From: Forficula auricularia
Taxonomy: Eukaryota > Arthropoda > Insecta > Dermaptera > Forficulidae
Reading direction: 5' to 3'
Assembly: GCA_024734495.1 (NCBI GenBank)
Contig: JALMQS010000102.1
Coordinates: forward strand, 7,222,095 to 7,286,094
Length of the DNA: 64,000 bases
Shown here: positions 11,265 through 23,430 of the stretch, piece by piece
Layout of the letters: the number at the start of each line of letters is the position of its first letter
How positions within the stretch are numbered: the first letter of the stretch is position 1
The notes under the pieces: model-generated
What the model saw: the letters and a program-made list of their open reading frames with translations, nothing else
Told to the model about the DNA's origin: nothing
The model's database searches: none
Program-made: the position numbers and the translations under genes

Positions 11265-12425
11265 CAAAAAACAAAAAAAACAGACATTCCGTTGAATTGA
11301 TAACCTGCTCCTTTTTTCAAAGTCAGTTGATAAATTATAAGGAGAAAATCAAAGAGTTACTATATAATTTATTTGATAGAGAGTATAGTTTCCAAGGTTT
11401 GACCTTTATCATCTGTTTTTTTATTTAGAAATATTCGATCTGTGATTTCTCATGAGTTTAAATAACCGAGTGGATATATTATAGATAAATTTGTTTTGTT
11501 GTAAGAGTAGGCGGGTCACTTCACAAACGAAGGACAACGTCATTGATTTCTCCTTAAAGATCAACACTTTTGCTACTCTCGGCAAACAAAATCTTTTAAA
11601 TTAAAATACATTTTTTTAAAACTTAAATTATTTTCAAAAATGAATTTAGGTCGTATCAAAGATTGTAATAAATATATGTTTATATTGCATATATAGGAGG
11701 GTCCAGTCCTTGGATCTCTTAGAATCTACGGAAATTAAAATAGCTCTATCAAATAATTCAAATATTTTAAATAACCAATTAGAAGTGCATAAAAATACAA
11801 GTATTGATTATATATTATAATATAATAAATTAACTAAACATTCCTTCTATTGTTCGCACATTGAATATATTAAGGTAAGTGTAGCCTCTCAGGCACTTTT
11901 CCAGTTGTACCCTGTCACGTACTTTTCCCATTCTTTATTATAATAGTAGGTATAGCTTCCCTTCAGCTGGTTCAAAACTAAATTTTTCCATTTATCGAAA
12001 ATATTAATTCTTAGAACAACTTCTCCTCTTACCCCAACTTTCCCCTCACAGCATACATTTCAAAAAATATTGAAAAAATTGTTATTTGTAAAATTATTTT
12101 TCCATTGTATAATCAGTTTACTTTGACTCCTGATGATGAGCTCACCCCCGAAATATATCGAATTCAAAACTCAGTTTTTTTTTTATTTCTTTTTTTGTGA
12201 AACCTACCTCGCATCTTGCTCAAGTTTTATTATTATATTAAAATGTTTCTCCTAGAATCAGCACCTAACTCCTTAAAAGTTATTACCAATCTAGTCCAAT
12301 TAAATTCTTGTCTAAAGGGGCTCTCGCGGAGAAGTTTTGGTGGTAGTCTTATTTGGTGTGCTCAATCCTAATTTGAGGTTTGCTAACAAAATTTCGTGAC
12401 GGAAGATTGTCAAAAATGCAAAAAA
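11265..12425. other. unassigned AT-rich stretch with a decayed ribozyme-like site
   Basis: No gene found. Near 12135-12165 there is CUGAUGA followed 13 nt later by GAAA and AUAUAUC, the order of a hammerhead, but stem II does not pair and stem I is weak. The rest is not recognised. Confidence 0.4.
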
Positions 12426-12430
12426 AGGTC

Positions 12431-14645
12431 AAATAAACTGCAACGGATCGTTGCTAAACTTTATCCAAATTCATTTGAAATATCAATATGTTTATTCCTT
12501 TATTATTAATCAGATATCATTTGCCATTTGCAGTTCATGTTGACTTTAATTAAAAAATAATGATCGATTCTCATTTAATAGTCGAGGAATAACAATTCTA
12601 CATTGGATTTTTTACGTTACGGTTATTATTAGTAACCATTGCTGAAGACATGGAAGAATCGACTTAAAATCAAAAGTTTGAGTTGTTTACCAAAAAAGGA
12701 TTTAATCTTTTTGATTTTAAGTCGATTCTTCCACGTTTTCAGTAGATGTTACCATTAATAGTCAAAACATCAAAAATGGAATGCAATAAGGTTATTCCTC
12801 TAGTAGTAGATAAGAATCGATCGTTATTTTTGATTTTAAGCCGATTCCTCCATGTCTTCAGCAATAATAATAGAAACGTCAAAAACCTAATGTAGAATTG
12901 TTATTCCTCAAGTATTAGATGAGAATCGATCACTATTTTTCATTTTAACTTGATTCCTCCATGTCTTCAGCAATGGTTACCAATAATAACCGAAATGTCA
13001 AAATCCAATGTAGAATTGTAATTCCTCAAGTATTAGATCGGAATCAATCGCTATTTTTGATTTTAAGTCGATTCCTCTATGTCTTCAGAAATGGTTACCA
13101 ATAAAAACCGAAACGTCAAAAATCCAATATAGAATGTTTATTCCTCAAGTAATAGATGAGAATCAATCACTATTTTTGATTTTATGTCGATTCTTCTATG
13201 TCTTCAGAAATGGTTACCAATAAAAACCGAAACGTCAAAAATCCAATATAGAATGGTTATTCCTCAAGTACTAAATGAGAATCAATCGCTATTTTTGATT
13301 TTAAGTCGATTCCTCTATGTCTTCAGCAAAGGTAGCGGATAAGAAAACAACGCTGTTGCTATGGTAACTTATAAAATTTCCTCCGTAATTTTTAGCATTT
13401 CACAGAGAGAAGCCTATCCACTCTTACTTAAGTTAGGTTAAATGAGCTATTAGTCCAAGAGCTGGTGACACATTTTTGAGTACGGATTTGACCCAACTAG
13501 AAATAATGCGTAATAGTACCGTCTATGATAGTTGTACAAGGAATGGCCAGTCTGGCTGGTCTAAGCAGGTGGAACAGGTACTGCGCATGGTGTGAGTGCG
13601 GTAAAAAATACATATGTGTTAAAAAATATTTTTGACCCACAATGAAATTATAAAAATTATAATTTATAGTCAATTATAAACATAATATATTCACTCCAGA
13701 CCATTTGAGTGGTGGGACGTGGAACCAGACCACCCAAAGTGTATTTTTACAACATGCAAAAAAATAGCATGATGCGTCCCACCACTCAAATGGTCTGGAG
13801 TGAATATATTATGTTTATAATTGACTATAAATTATAATATTTATAATTTCATTGTGGGTCAAAAATATTTTTTAACACATATGTATTTTTTACCGCACTC
13901 ACACCATGCGCAGTACCTGGTCCACCTGCTTAAAGCAGCCAGACTGGCCATTCCTTGTACAACTATCATAGACGGTACTATTACGCATTATTTCTAGTTG
14001 GGTCAAATCCGTACTCAAAAATGTGTCACTAGCTCTTGGACTATATATAAAACGATCAAATGAATAAATTTTAAAGAATTTAAAAAAGTACCATCTTACT
14101 CTAGAGTAAAGTACTTTAAAATATAATTTTACTAAAAACTTTATTTAACCTTTTATGTGGTCCCCAAGGGACTTAATTGGGATATTAAATTTCATCAAAA
14201 TTGGTTAAGTCATTTTCAAGATATTTAGAAAAAACTAAAAAAGTACTGAAATAAAGTACTAACGTTTGTTGGCCGATATGTACCAAAAACTAATCAGCCC
14301 TTCATTTTGTTAAACTAATAGTAGGTTTTCAATTTGATTTCAATCGGTGCAACGGTGTGGAAAAAATCGTGGGCCAAATAAACGATAACATCCATTCATC
14401 CATCCATACATCCATCCGCACGCACTAAATGAAAAAATCGCACTTTTTGGCCTCTCGACGAGACCCCATGCAATTTTTGGCAAAACCGTCACGTGCTAAA
14501 ATTCAACCTAATTGAATACTACAATTTGTGATTTTAATTGAGTCCATGGGTTCCGTAGTCTTTACCTGAGGACCCTTTGAAGTCGCGCTTGCCGCGAGAC
14601 CGATTACAATACTTTCCCCATGCTTCGCATTGGATAAAGTAAAAA
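12431..14645 (+). mobile_element. A-family repeat element (copy A2), interrupted
   Basis: Same ends as A1. The central satellite is longer here: one or two units in forward orientation, then about five units of ~123 bp in reverse orientation between about 12700 and 13330. The element is split by the palindrome at 13451-14043. The CCATCCATC microsatellite near 14390-14415 matches the one in A5. Confidence 0.8.
13451..14043. mobile_element. Near-perfect 0.6-kb palindromic (snapback) MITE
   Basis: Left arm 13451-13719 (TAGTCCAAGAGCTGG...) and right arm 13774-14043 (...AGCTCTTGGACTA) are almost perfect inverted copies separated by 54 bp. It is inserted in the sequence GAGCTATAT of the A element, shown by comparison with uninterrupted copies A1 and A5, with a short TA or TAT duplication. 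Non-coding. High arm identity implies recent activity or conversion between arms. Confidence 0.85.
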
Positions 14646-15225
14646 TCTCGAATCCTCAAAAGTGTCATGGATTCTATAAATCTAAGAGTTTCATAAAAAA
14701 AAGTGGTCAAGTAAACGTTTAAGTCAAAAATATTTCTAGAGAATGAGACAGAAATCAAGTTTCTAGGATGAGTGGTTTTCATTTTATGAAGGAAAAACTT
14801 GCGATTTTTTGCAAAATATTGCAGATTTTCAAAAATTCAACCCCATTGCGCCACGAGTTACCATTATCCATTTAAGATAAAACTTTGTTTGAAATATATC
14901 AAATCTAATCTAGTTTAAAAATGTACAGAGTGGTCTTTCATTGTCCCAATGGGAAAAAATCCAAAGAAGTGCGTGTTTTTGGGATTTGCGAAAACAGAAA
15001 AAATATTCCAACTTTCAACTAGCGCATGAGCCCCAACGGTTGATCGGAGAAAAAACCTAAACAATTAATTTTATTTTATATTTCCTACTATTGTCGCGAT
15101 AGAACTACCTTAAACTCCCCAAAATAAGTGGATGGGGGGAAAAGAGAGAGCAAAATATTTAAATTCTAACTTTGTGTTATATCTGGAACAAATTTAGTAA
15201 ACTTACTCTTTTTTTTTTTTAATTA
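14646..15225. other. unassigned stretch with a D-like end
   Basis: At 15075-15112 the sequence ATTGTCGCGATAGAACTACC TTAA resembles the right end of family D. Nothing else recognised. Confidence 0.4.
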
Positions 15226-15425
15226 TTGCCACCGGCGGGAACAAAGCCCAATTTACACAGCACATTAGTAAAGTGGGCTCAGACAAAGCTGTGGGTCCGA
15301 TGGGTGTTATGTTTTCTCACCGCCAGGTTCGTTGTCATCAGTGTTCCCCCACCAGTGGCGCACAGTTACCCCTTGTCGCGCGGAACTAATGTATATGAAC
15401 TTCGCGATAAATCATTATTTTAATA
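15226..15425. other. GC-richer islet, unassigned
   Basis: A block much richer in GC than its surroundings, open for 65 codons on the plus strand but without recognisable protein features. It contains CCCCCACCAGTGGCG, a hAT-like terminal motif. Probably an element remnant. Confidence 0.3.
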
Positions 15426-15635
15426 TATATTATAATAAAAGAGAGCTGGAATTCAAATCACTCATTTGAAAATATATACTTCATATAAATGGAGTCTCAT
15501 TAAACATACTTTTTCAAATAACACTGTTTTTATAAGATATAGGTACATCAATACTTTTGGCTGAACCGAAAATCAGATGCCCTTATTTTTTTTCTTCACT
15601 GAAATACAAGAGTCCAAGGCTATTATTTATATCCG

Positions 15636-15780
15636 ACGATTGGCTGTTCGGTTTTCAATGTGCGTTTGATTAGGAAAAAATGGCAGCCCCAAACACACCC
15701 CGCCCGACGATTGGCTGGTTCGGTTTTCAATGTGTGTTTGATTAGAAAAAAATGGGAGCCCGAACCACACCCCGCCCGGA
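15636..15780. repeat. ~70-bp tandem duplication
   Basis: CGACGATTGGCTGNTTCGGTTTTCAATGTG occurs twice about 70 bp apart, each followed by TTTGATTAG and a C-rich run. Open frames across it are chance products. Confidence 0.7.
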
Positions 15781-15879
15781 CTAAACTTTCGGAGGTGGTC
15801 AGCCAACCGAGCCGTCTAAATGCCAGCCCGAAAAGGAGCTATACGAACCCAACCGAGCCGAACTGAATATATATTAACC

Positions 15880-16245
15880 GAACCGGAGTCATTTGCACAT
15901 ATTCGGTTCTACTACGTGGTTTGATTTAATAAAAATATTGTAAAATGATATTAATAATATTTATTATATTAATATAATATTAATAATCACATTAGTATTG
16001 ATCTACTGCACTTTTAATTAAAAACCAATTAGACGGAATCAAATTATATTTTAAAATCTCCGGGTCAATATTCGTTGAGTGCTGCACTCTAGGAGCGCTC
16101 GAATAACTAAATAGGGGAGGAAGAGGTGAGCAGAGTGAGGGAGCCCTTTTGACAGCGAAATTGGCGCTTAAAAAAGGGGACCCACAAGTTTGTTTGCTTT
16201 TACCGTAAAGTGTTAGAAGGGTTAGTGAGTGATCCAAGATTTAGC
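15880..16245. other. unassigned stretch
   Basis: AT-rich first half with TAATAATATTA runs, then a GC-richer block (16070-16245). No gene or element recognised. Confidence 0.4.
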
Positions 16246-16261
16246 CGGTCGAAATTTTATA

Positions 16262-16372
16262 TGCTACCCAGGCTCCAACCCGGCTCTCCAGCTTGAACAT
16301 CGTCATCAACGATGCTGAAACGGGGCCATCGCCCTAGCCATCTCGGCCAACCCGACTCCCCAAACTTACTCT
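16262..16372 (-). mobile_element. tRNA-derived SINE head, decayed
   Basis: On the minus strand: AGTCGGGTTGGCCGAGATGGC, a box A-like start, and further on GCCGGGTTGGAGCC, a box B-like stretch. The start matches the SINE head at 29790. The box spacing is longer than in a tRNA, so this is a SINE or tRNA relic and not a functional tRNA gene. Confidence 0.5.
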
Positions 16373-16449
16373 TTTGAATAATGTAAAATTGCTGCAAAAA
16401 CAAACTGCCCAAAATAAGCGCGTGGTGGCGAAAAGGTTGCAAAATATTG

Positions 16450-17105
16450 TTAATTTTGATTTATCTATATTTTTTATCCTTATTATAATTTCTTTGAAAT
16501 ATTACACAATTTTATTGTAATGCTACTGAAGTAGAAGATAATCATCTGTTAAACGATTATTAAGTTTAAGGAATATTTTAGTAGTGTGAGAGTGATTTAA
16601 ATGGGCGTCATTAAAGACGATTATACCTATACTAGCTAAGTATCTTCCATACCCAAGTTTAGAGGTGAGGAGCCTCATCCTTCCTGTCACCCTTTTGCAT
16701 CAATGAGATAATGCCACCAGGTGAAATAGAGTGTAAGTCCCCCATCATAGTTATGGGATTTCAAACTAAGTGTAATATAATTATACTCAGCTCGTCATTA
16801 GACCCTAGGGTATATATACGTCAGCGCAAAATAATTAATCTTTATTAACAAATATGGGGAATTATCTTTAATAATACGATTATAAAGTTTCAACGTTTAT
16901 ACCTTTTAATAAATAACAATTTTAATGTGTGAAATTATTATAAAATTTGTTGGAATCTCTTCTTTAATTTGTTCCACCTTTAAAGAACTTAAATATTTGG
17001 GCCTATATAAAATCGGATTTACAGGATTCCTCCTTTTATAAATTTGGAAGATATCTAGAACAGAAATTCAAAAAGTCATTGAATTAAGGACCACTTCAAT
17101 ATATA
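16450..17105. other. unassigned AT-rich stretch
   Basis: No coding or repeat structure recognised on either strand. Confidence 0.5.
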
Positions 17106-17109
17106 ATAT

Positions 17110-17290
17110 ATATACATCAGTGGCGTGCTGTCCATAGATGCTGTGGATGCGGCACATCCCGCAAATTCCAAAATGTCAAGAGTTTCATCCGTGTTATATT
17201 TGAAAATTTGTCAAATTTTCAAAACACTCAATAAATACTATACAACTAATTCATTTAAAGTTATATAAAATTTAAAATTTATGGAGTTTT
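17110..17290 (+). mobile_element. CAGTGGCGTGC repeat, copy 1 (hAT-like end)
   Basis: Starts CAGTGGCGTGCTGTCCAT and continues through ATGCTGTGGATGCGGCACAT. The same ~170 bp recurs at 17612-17790 and 36785-36960. CAGTGGCGT is a typical hAT-type terminus; the class is inferred. Confidence 0.6.
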
Positions 17291-17611
17291 TTAACTTTAG
17301 CAAATTTAAAGAATATGAAAAAATATTCCAGATTTTCTATTTTAATCATTTCAGCTATCTTGAGGAAAATAATTTGGTTTTATGAGGTTAAAAAGTGAAT
17401 TAATTTACATATACTCGTCCCATGACTTTCATTTAAAATCTATAATTTACATTAAAACGGAAGGTCAAAAATAAAGATTCTTGACCTTGGAACCAAACTC
17501 AATCAACATCAGTAAACTCTAGTTGCCACAAAGGAGTTTAGTGAAACGCGTTTTAAAGAGTAAGAAGGCATTCTTAATAAAAAACGGGTTTTAACTGAAA
17601 CATATATATAT

Positions 17612-17790
17612 ATATCAGTGGCGTGCGGTCCATGGATGCTGTGGATGCGGCACATCCCGCAAATTCCAAAATGTCAAGAGTATTTTTCATCCGTGTTATA
17701 TTTGGAAATTTGTAAAATTTTAAAAATACTTTCAAAAAATATTATACAACTAATTCATTTAAAGTTATATAAAATTAAAAAAAAAAATAT
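17612..17790 (+). mobile_element. CAGTGGCGTGC repeat, copy 2
   Basis: Closely similar to the copy 500 bp upstream, again directly preceded by TATATATATAT. A 63-codon frame over it is not a gene. Confidence 0.6.
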
Positions 17791-17909
17791 CCCAGATTTT
17801 CTATTTTAACACATTTTGAGCGGGTTGCTTAGCAGCCGTGACTAGGATGTGTAGCGGGCAAATTTTGCAATATACCCAAATTTTGACCATTTAAAATTAA
17901 AGCAATAAA

Positions 17910-18956
17910 AACAAAACAAATGGTTCGATTTATTTAAAACTTTATATTTTACTAGCTGCTTCGGCGGCCCTCTTGCTAGCCAGGGGGCACGCCCCCTGGA
18001 CCCCCAGCCCTCGAACCCCACCCTCACATAAACAAAACTAATGGTTCAATTTATTTAAAACTTTATTATTAAATGAATTTAACTTTAAAGGACATCATAG
18101 ATATTAGAGAAATATTTTTACATTGTATATCAGAGAGGTTCGTCCCCTTAGGAATCGAACCTCTCTGATATGCAATGTAAAAATATTTCAATATCTATGA
18201 TGTCCTTAAAGTTAAATTCATTTAATAATATTATATACTGGGTTGATTTTGAAATAATTTCCATCTTTTTTCAAAAAAGACACCCAAAAAGATACTTAAA
18301 TCTTTGTTTTCACTGTAAAATCCATGGGTCCGTCACTGAAAACTTTTTTCAGTTTAGCAGGAATTTTCTCTATTCCCGTTGAGTTGAAGGGAGTGAAAAA
18401 TCTAGCTATAAAACTTATATATTTTGCATGTCAGAGAGAGATTTGTCTTAAGGGTTTGGCTACTGGCCCGGCAAGCTTAGTTAGCGCTTGGGTTCGATTC
18501 CTAAGGGGACGAACCTACTCTGATATGCAATGTAAAAATATTTCTCTAATATCTATGATGTCCTTTAAAGTTAAATTCATTTAATAATATTATATACTGG
18601 GTTGATTTTTGAAATAATTTCCATCTTTTTTCAAAAAAAGACACCCAAAAAGATACTTAAATCTTTGTTTTCACTGTTAAAACTTTATATTTTACTAGCT
18701 GCAAGGCCAGCCTTCAACGACCCTCTTGCTAGCCAGGGGCACGCCCCCTGGACCCACAGCTCTCGAACCCCACCCTCACAAAAAAACAAAACTAATGGTT
18801 CGATTTATTTAAAACTTTATATTTTACTAGCTGCAAGGCCCGCCTTCGGCGGCCCTTTTGCTAGCCAGGGGGCACGTTCCCTGGACCCCCAGCCCTCGAA
18901 CCCCACCCTCACAAAACAAAACTAATGGTTCGATTTATTTAAAATTTTATATTTTA
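17910..18956 (-). repeat. Tandem array of Helitron 3' ends
   Basis: The Helitron 3' terminus (hairpin, spacer, CTAG, then T) plus about 48 bp of flank is repeated with its CTAG at about 17954, 18695, 18829 and 18957 (the last being the full element). The spacing is 134 and 128 bp where uninterrupted. The shared flank reads AACAAAACTAATGGTTCGAT on the plus strand. The first interval is enlarged by the insertion at 18064-18677. The 86- and 107-codon open frames here are not genes. Confidence 0.75.
18064..18677 (+). mobile_element. SINE-like composite with palindrome inserted in Helitron-end array
   Basis: A palindrome (arms about 18064-18142 and 18155-18228, ATGAATTTAACTTTAAAGGA) is followed by a tRNA-like head at 18455-18515 (GGCTACTGGCCCGGC, GGTTCGATTCC) and a third copy of the arm (18521-18597), then a tail AAAAAGACACCCAAAAAGAT. 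TTAAAACTTTAT precedes the block (18053) and follows it (18677), a candidate target duplication. The tail also occurs at 18270-18320 and 25500-25555. Confidence 0.55.
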
Positions 18957-19980
18957 CTAGCTGCAAGGCCCTCCTTCGACGGCCCTCTTGCTAGCCAGGG
19001 GCAGCCTCCACCCCCCCCCAAACCCACCCAGCACCCCCACCCCCGCACCGTGCCCAACCCCCGCCCCCACACCACCACCCCAACACTCCATTCCGCACCC
19101 TAGCCCACTAACCACTCTCACCCCCACCCCCACCCCAAAAACCCTCCAGCACCTCCAGCTCCACACCACCACCCTCACCCACCCACCCCGGACCCACCAC
19201 GCGCCATCCAACCTTGCGCGCCACACCCCCGCCTAGCCCCCTGGACCCCACCCCCGCTATGCCCCCTGGACTCCACCCCGCACCACCCCCGGCACCCTAC
19301 TCCGCCTCACTCCTCATTCCACCCCCGCACCCAGTTTTTGCATTTCTAGCCTTCTAGTGACCCACAGATTAAGTATACAGAATTTGGTTGAGTTTGGCCG
19401 AAGAGAAAGAATTTTTATTTTTTGACCCCCCCCCCATTTTGGGTGGTTAATTTTTGCATTAATAGCTCTCTAGAGGCCCAGAGATTATGTATAAAAAATT
19501 TGGTTGAGTTTCCTCCAAGGGCAAGAATTTACATTTTTTCACCCTCCCCCCATTTTCGGGTGGTTTTTTGGGAAAGTTTTTTTAAACAAAAGTTGTCAGA
19601 AATCACATCCCCTACAACTTTGATTGTCATAAAATTTGCCGTAGGGTTAATAGTTTAGGAGTTATTTGATAATTTTCATTCGTGCGCCCCCCAAACCCCC
19701 TTCTGGGGTCAAAATATCAAAACGTTATATAGCTAAAAACGTAAGTTAGAAGACATCTGATGTAAATATGAAATTTCATAATAATCCCTTTAGCCGTTTT
19801 TACGTGAATCGTGAGCAACTTTTCGGAAACGACGGAAACATACATACATACATACAGACAGACAGACAGGAATTTTGTTGGGGGTGTTTTCGTTCATAAC
19901 TTTGCTTGAAACGCGTGCAACCAAAATTTGGCGTGATTTGGAGCAATGTACAGACAAAACCTTAATTTTATATATATAGA
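18957..19980 (-). mobile_element. Helitron, non-autonomous, complete (H2)
   Basis: Minus strand 5' end TCTATATATATAAAATTAAGG at 19980 with flanking A, 3' end hairpin and CTAG at 18960-18957 with flanking T. It is 1024 bp and homologous to H1 over both ends and the middle, with an expanded C-rich block at 19005-19330 that creates low-complexity open frames on both strands. No Rep-helicase. The 5' third includes AAAACGGCTAAAGGGATT, close to a motif shared with other repeats here. Confidence 0.85.
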
Positions 19981-19984
19981 TTAC

Positions 19985-21190
19985 TTCCAACTATACTTAT
20001 TCATATTATATCAAAAGTTTAATGATTATTAATGATTATCTTTTATACCAAATAATTGCTTTTTATTTATTTCATTTTAAATATGTTTAAATTCATTAAG
20101 TAACAGGTATTAGTACCTTATCCCGCATTTAACGTAAGTCGTCTTTCGACGGGTACCCGCCCCGCTGATAGAGAGCAGTCCGTGAAACGGGTACTAATAC
20201 CCGCACCCGCTTGTAATGTGTTAATCACTTCAGCTATCTTATGGAACATACTTTGATTTTATGAGATAAAAAAAATAATTAGAAAAATAATAATAAAAAA
20301 ATGATCGGGTCTGATATAAAAACATAAAATTAAATAAGATTTGTTTCCAAATTATATAAAAAAACCACTTCAACCACTTTATTTTTAAACACACCTGTTT
20401 TATTATGATTTAGACACCTGTTAATTAAAAACAAACAAAAAATTCCTAATTTTAATATAATGTATTTCTATCTGCTATAACCTATTAGTGGGTTTTAAAA
20501 TTAAAAAAACAATTAATAAATAAAAGATAATTGAAAAAAATGTAAACAAACTTTTTTATTGAGATTTTCATCTATCAATAATTACTTTAATTAAGAAAAG
20601 ATCAATTAAGATGAAATTTGTCGAGGTCCAGACCTAGCCAGATCGCTTTCTCATCCTCAAAACTTGTTAATAGAATTTGTTTAATCAAAATCGGTAGAGC
20701 CGTTTTCAAAATAGAACTAAGATACAAATATAATATATCATTAATTTCTTGATTAGTTTTATAATATATTATATATAAATATATATATAGTATAAATAAA
20801 TATACAAACAATATTTGCTCGTTTAATAAGAGTAGATAAATAACTAATTTTTTCATTTTTTTTCCTCATTTTATATCGTTTCTTTTTATAGCTAAATGTA
20901 TTTTTTGGCTTTAGACGTATTCCATTATGGGTCGTAGGCCGCTTAGACATAAAAGCTAGAAGAAATATTTAGTGTTGTTTCGTTTTTTGTTCAAGAAAGT
21001 CAAATATATTTTTTTAAAAGTTCTGTCATTTATCATTTTTCATAACCTTACAGCAATTCTCTAACATTTATATAAGAAAGCACCATTTACATGGAGAAAA
21101 CTTGTTGACGTAAAATTTACGACAAGCGCCCACTCAAAGGGAATTACAAAGAGCGCCTGCTGAAAGGTTAAAATAATCAAATTTTAAAAC
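19985..21190. other. unassigned AT-rich stretch with a repeat fragment
   Basis: A hairpin-forming piece at 20105-20215 has GGTATTAGTACC and GGTACTAATACC inverted. The 20605-20720 piece (AAAATCGGTAGAGCCGTTTT) is a fragment of a dispersed repeat. No gene: the 84- and 63-codon minus frames are low-complexity. Confidence 0.45.
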
Positions 21191-21199
21191 ATTTCCGAA

Positions 21200-21735
21200 A
21201 TTTTTTTTTGTATTTAAAATCTTTAAACGTCTCTTTCTCAGTAAATAATGAATGGTCTGAGAGCCTTAAAACAATCGAATTTATAATAATTTAAAAACAT
21301 TTTTTGTTTAAAATCTTTAAAGGTCTCTATCTCCGTAAATCAATATCTGAGAACCATAAAACAGTCGAACTTATAATATTTTTAAGAAATTTCTGAAAAA
21401 AATTTATTGTCTCTAAAATCTTTAATTGTCTCTATTTCAATAAATAATCGTCTGAGAGCCTTAAAACAATCGAATTTGTAAAATTAAAAAAAAAATGGCA
21501 AGGCTATTTACCTGTGAAATTTCTAAATTTTACAAAAAATTGAAATATCCAAATTATAAAAATTTTGGTTAATTCGGGATTAGGCGATCCTAAAGAATTG
21601 AAAAAAATATATTTTATTTGAAATATTTCGAAAAAGAAATTGTCTTTTAAATCTTTAAACGTCTCTATCTCAAGAAATAATGGTCTGAGAGTCTTAATAC
21701 AATCGAATTTATAAAATTTTTAGAAAATTTTCGAA
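21200..21735. repeat. Degenerate ~110-bp tandem repeats
   Basis: Four diverged units, each with AATCTTTAAACGTCTCTNTCTC, a stretch like TAATGGTCTGAGAG and CTTAAAACAATCGAATTT. AT-rich, non-coding. Confidence 0.65.
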
Positions 21736-21785
21736 AAGTCCCAAGCGCCTATAATTATTTATGTTTATTTGCCTTAATCAGAGGT

Positions 21786-21945
21786 CAATTTTCTCTTTAT
21801 TAATCAACAACTCTGCTTCTCTCAACAAAAACAAAATCCTTTCATTGAGATAATTTATGGCGGCGCCTTAAAGTTAGTCAAGTTCCCGCCAGCTAAGCAG
21901 AAATCGTTGCGTAGATTTAAGGAGTAAGACTCACCACTGGCATCG
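21786..21945 (+). repeat. ~155-bp dispersed repeat (copy 1)
   Basis: TTTTCTCTTTATTAATCAAC through CAGCTAAGCAGAAATCGTTGCGTAG, closely matched at 39459-39605. Class not recognised. Confidence 0.65.
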
Positions 21946-22174
21946 CCTAGCAATCAATCTCCAATCTCGATTAACCTAATCTTTGGCTATTATAGACATT
22001 AATGGTATAATAGATATTAATAATTCAATTAATAGCCAAAAATTAGTTGAATCAAGATGAGACATAATTGATTAACAAACTAAATAAATAACCACTATAA
22101 AAATATGTTTTTAAATTAGAGAATTTTGCAAAAAAAAAGAAATATTTTTTTTTTCAAAAGAAGGAATTACTAAA

Positions 22175-22634
22175 TGTTATACCAGAGGTTCCCAAACTAT
22201 GCGCCGAAGATCCCTGGGGAGCCGTTGACTCTACACAGATGCGCCGAGTGCCTTCATAATTAATTTAAGCAAAAGATTTAGCCTAATTAGAGAAAAAAAC
22301 AAAATGAGAATCTTCAAATTTATATCTCTTACTTATGCTTATTTATTCTTTTTTTTATTTTTTATTTATTTTTTTAATTTTTATTTATTTTATATTTTTT
22401 TTTATTCACCTTTGTTTTTATTGATTTGACATTATATGTATAAAATTGAGGGAGAGATATAAATATTACCACCAATAGTTTAGACCCAATTTTGTCAACT
22501 ACTTAAACCTGTTGTAAGAGGAGGCCCCCTCCTGCGCGGCCAAAATAAATAATATATAATAGGGAGCCATGGAAAAATTTCAATTGAAAAAAGGCGCCGC
22601 GACACGGAAGAATTTTGGAAAACCTGAGTTATAC
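22175..22634. mobile_element. hAT-like MITE with 8-bp TSD
   Basis: TGTTATAC (22175-22182) and AGTTATAC (22627-22634) flank a 444-bp unit that starts CAGAGGTTCCCAAA and ends TTTGGAAAACCTG. The duplication matches at 7 of 8 bases and the ends are CAG...CTG, as in hAT elements. Non-coding. Confidence 0.8.
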
Positions 22635-22713
22635 TATTTTGAAATCTTGACTAAATGAGCCAATTTTTTAAATAACTTGCCATGCTAGGATAGTAGACTA
22701 TTTTTTACATTAA

Positions 22714-23424
22714 GGTAGTTGTTGCACGATATGGGTTTCCTTATGATTTTTTTGAAATTTATATAGATTATTATTTAAATACTTCTGCATCGATGGGTGG
22801 AAAAACGAAATTTATGAACAATATAGTTCCGGAGGTATTAAATTCCAAAGATAGAGTTTTTCAGACTCTTATACATTGCACTATATGGGATATCGGAAAG
22901 TTTACATACATATTTAATTATAATTAAGAAACTCTTCTTACCATTGTTATAAAAAACTAAACTAACATTAAACAATAAATAATACATTTTTTAAGAAAAT
23001 TTTAATTCATAGTTACAATACAGTTTTTGAGATAATAATGAATAAATAATTAAAAATGTATAAAAAAAATTTAGACTAAAAACAAGCTGACAACAAAGCA
23101 TTTATTTAACCTAAAAAGTGGGTTAAGTTTAGTAATTTTCTTGACGTTTTTTCGTTTCAGCCATTATCGCAACAGGTTTTAATCGGTTATTAAGTACTTT
23201 TTGTTTTATTAAATCTCTCTTTATAATGTACTTTATCTGACATTTCTATGATAAAATATATATAAGCTCGGACAGTGTTGCCAGATTTGTCAAACTAGCA
23301 CGGGATTGGCTACTAGTAGTACATAAACAGCAAAAAGTTTTGGGCTTATGAATTATGAATCCTTATTGTCTATTCTATATACCCTAGCATTAACTTTTGA
23401 TAGTATTGTCGCGAAACAACTACC
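22714..23424. mobile_element. TTAA-flanked MITE family D (complete copy D2)
   Basis: TTAA at 22710-22713 and 23425-23428 flank a 711-bp unit with ends GGTAGTTGTT and AACAACTACC. The right part contains GACAGTGTTGCCAGATTTG. TTAA duplication is typical of piggyBac elements, although the GG start is not the usual piggyBac terminus. Non-coding. Confidence 0.75.
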
Positions 23425-23430
23425 TTAAAG

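Noticed and set aside
12600..13330. GAAACGTC preceded by a pairing GGTTA...TAACC in the A-family satellite, like half a hammerhead
   Set aside because: No CUGANGA lies before the stem (CAGCAAT is found there) and no stem I partner exists; the CTGAAGA in the unit is on the other strand.
9434..13330. Regular repeats considered as a CRISPR array
   Set aside because: Eukaryotic context, diverged ~120-bp and ~240-bp units without constant short repeats and unique spacers.
18858..19236. Proline-rich open frames
   Set aside because: Same cause: expanded C-rich block of the second Helitron.
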